NCBI GenBank assembly: GCA_014058105.1
Contig: JACGCM010000012.1
Coordinates: 1,736,001-1,800,000, forward strand
Direction of reading: 5' to 3'
DNA from: Kingdonia uniflora
Lineage: Eukaryota; Streptophyta; Magnoliopsida; Ranunculales; Circaeasteraceae
Length of the DNA: 64,000 bases
Shown: piece after piece, positions 63,766 through 64,000 of the stretch
Numbering within the stretch: position 1 is the first letter of the stretch
How the letters are laid out: every line of letters starts with the position of its first letter
The notes under the pieces: model-generated
What the model saw: the letters and a program-made list of their open reading frames with translations, nothing else
What the model was told of the DNA's origin: nothing
Databases searched by the model: none
Program-made: the position numbers and the translations under genes

Positions 63766-64000
63766 CAATTTTTGCGTTCATATGTACCGTAGCAATTTTC
63801 TTGCAGAGAAGAATTACTGCTGCTTCCAAAAGAATAATATCTTCCTGTTCGAAGGGAATAAAATACTCTTCACTCTGTCTCTTTAGACCTTGGAAAGTAA
63901 ATTCTGTTCTCAGTCCCCTTCAAAACCGCCACTTTTAATATAGAAGTTGTGCCACTTAGAAAAAACATTTTATCGCCAAGACTGCTCAGTTCCACCCAAC
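63740..64000 (-). pseudogene. DUF295 protein, C-terminal part of an upstream tandem copy
   Basis: From the right edge the minus strand reads WVELSSLGDKMFFLSGTTSI, NRIYFPRSKETE, a TGA, then RVFYSLRTGRYYSF and CYGTYERKNCTWMKP. This is the C-terminal repeat of a second DUF295 protein (WV-x-L-x-SLGD…FLG…IYF…VF-x-L-x-x-G-x-Y). It runs in the same frame straight into the start of the next DUF295 copy at 63758, so the two copies abut without a spacer. Continues beyond the window. Confidence 0.75.

Overview
The window looks like transposon-rich DNA from a eudicot nuclear genome; no species can be named. The basis is AT-rich DNA, plant lineages of LTR retrotransposons (Ty3/gypsy Tat and Del/Tekay), a plant L1-type LINE with a C-terminal RNase H, hAT and PIF/Harbinger-type small elements, a tRNA-derived SINE, an endogenous plant pararetrovirus (Caulimoviridae), and pieces of plant genes (cytokinin dehydrogenase, LHT amino-acid transporter, SDH2, alanine aminotransferase, plant mobile domain, DUF295 F-box). 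No intact protein gene was found. Every recognisable coding region is interrupted by stops, frameshifts, deletions or insertions.

Layout. 1-6.3 kb: the 5' part (on the minus strand) of a Tat-lineage Ty3/gypsy element, with a solo LTR nested in or next to its LTR. 7.4-8.2 kb: a non-autonomous hAT element with a perfect 8-bp target duplication. 9.2-23.9 kb: a roughly 6.9-kb L1-type LINE on the minus strand, split inside ORF1 by a 7.8-kb Tat element (14500-22279), which itself carries a 534-bp hAT element and a 218-bp tandem repeat array. This makes three nesting layers. 23.9-35.6 kb: mostly non-coding DNA with diverged direct duplications, a minisatellite and a SINE. Some segments look like decayed exons.

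35.6-45.1 kb: a 378-bp TTA-flanked MITE, then a composite structure. Two long inverted arms (about 36.1-37.3 kb and 43.0-45.05 kb), rich in TGACGT/CACGTG motifs at their outer ends, enclose rearranged pararetrovirus sequence: movement protein, coat-protein/zinc-knuckle region, a promoter and tRNA-Met primer site, and C-terminal ORF pieces. A movement-protein segment occurs in both orientations, so read-through transcripts could fold into double-stranded RNA.

45.5-47.9 kb: three unrelated host gene fragments (CKX, LHT, SDH2), all on the plus strand and with splice sites still visible, as in DNA-level gene capture. 48.8-51.2 kb: a decayed plant-mobile-domain gene on the minus strand, next to a terminal inverted repeat related to the MITE at 35.6 kb. 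51.8-59.9 kb: a Del/Tekay-like LTR element with a 3.7-kb left LTR, an internally deleted 479-bp right LTR, a GATTT target duplication, and a nested Tat-type solo LTR (ATGTT duplication). 60.0-62 kb: a LINE zinc-finger fragment and two alanine aminotransferase exons. 62.9-64.0 kb: tandem DUF295 pseudogenes on the minus strand, cut by the window edge.

The genes do not form a working pathway. The relationships are nesting order, capture and duplication. Lineage names and families come from motif recognition by eye; no database search was run.
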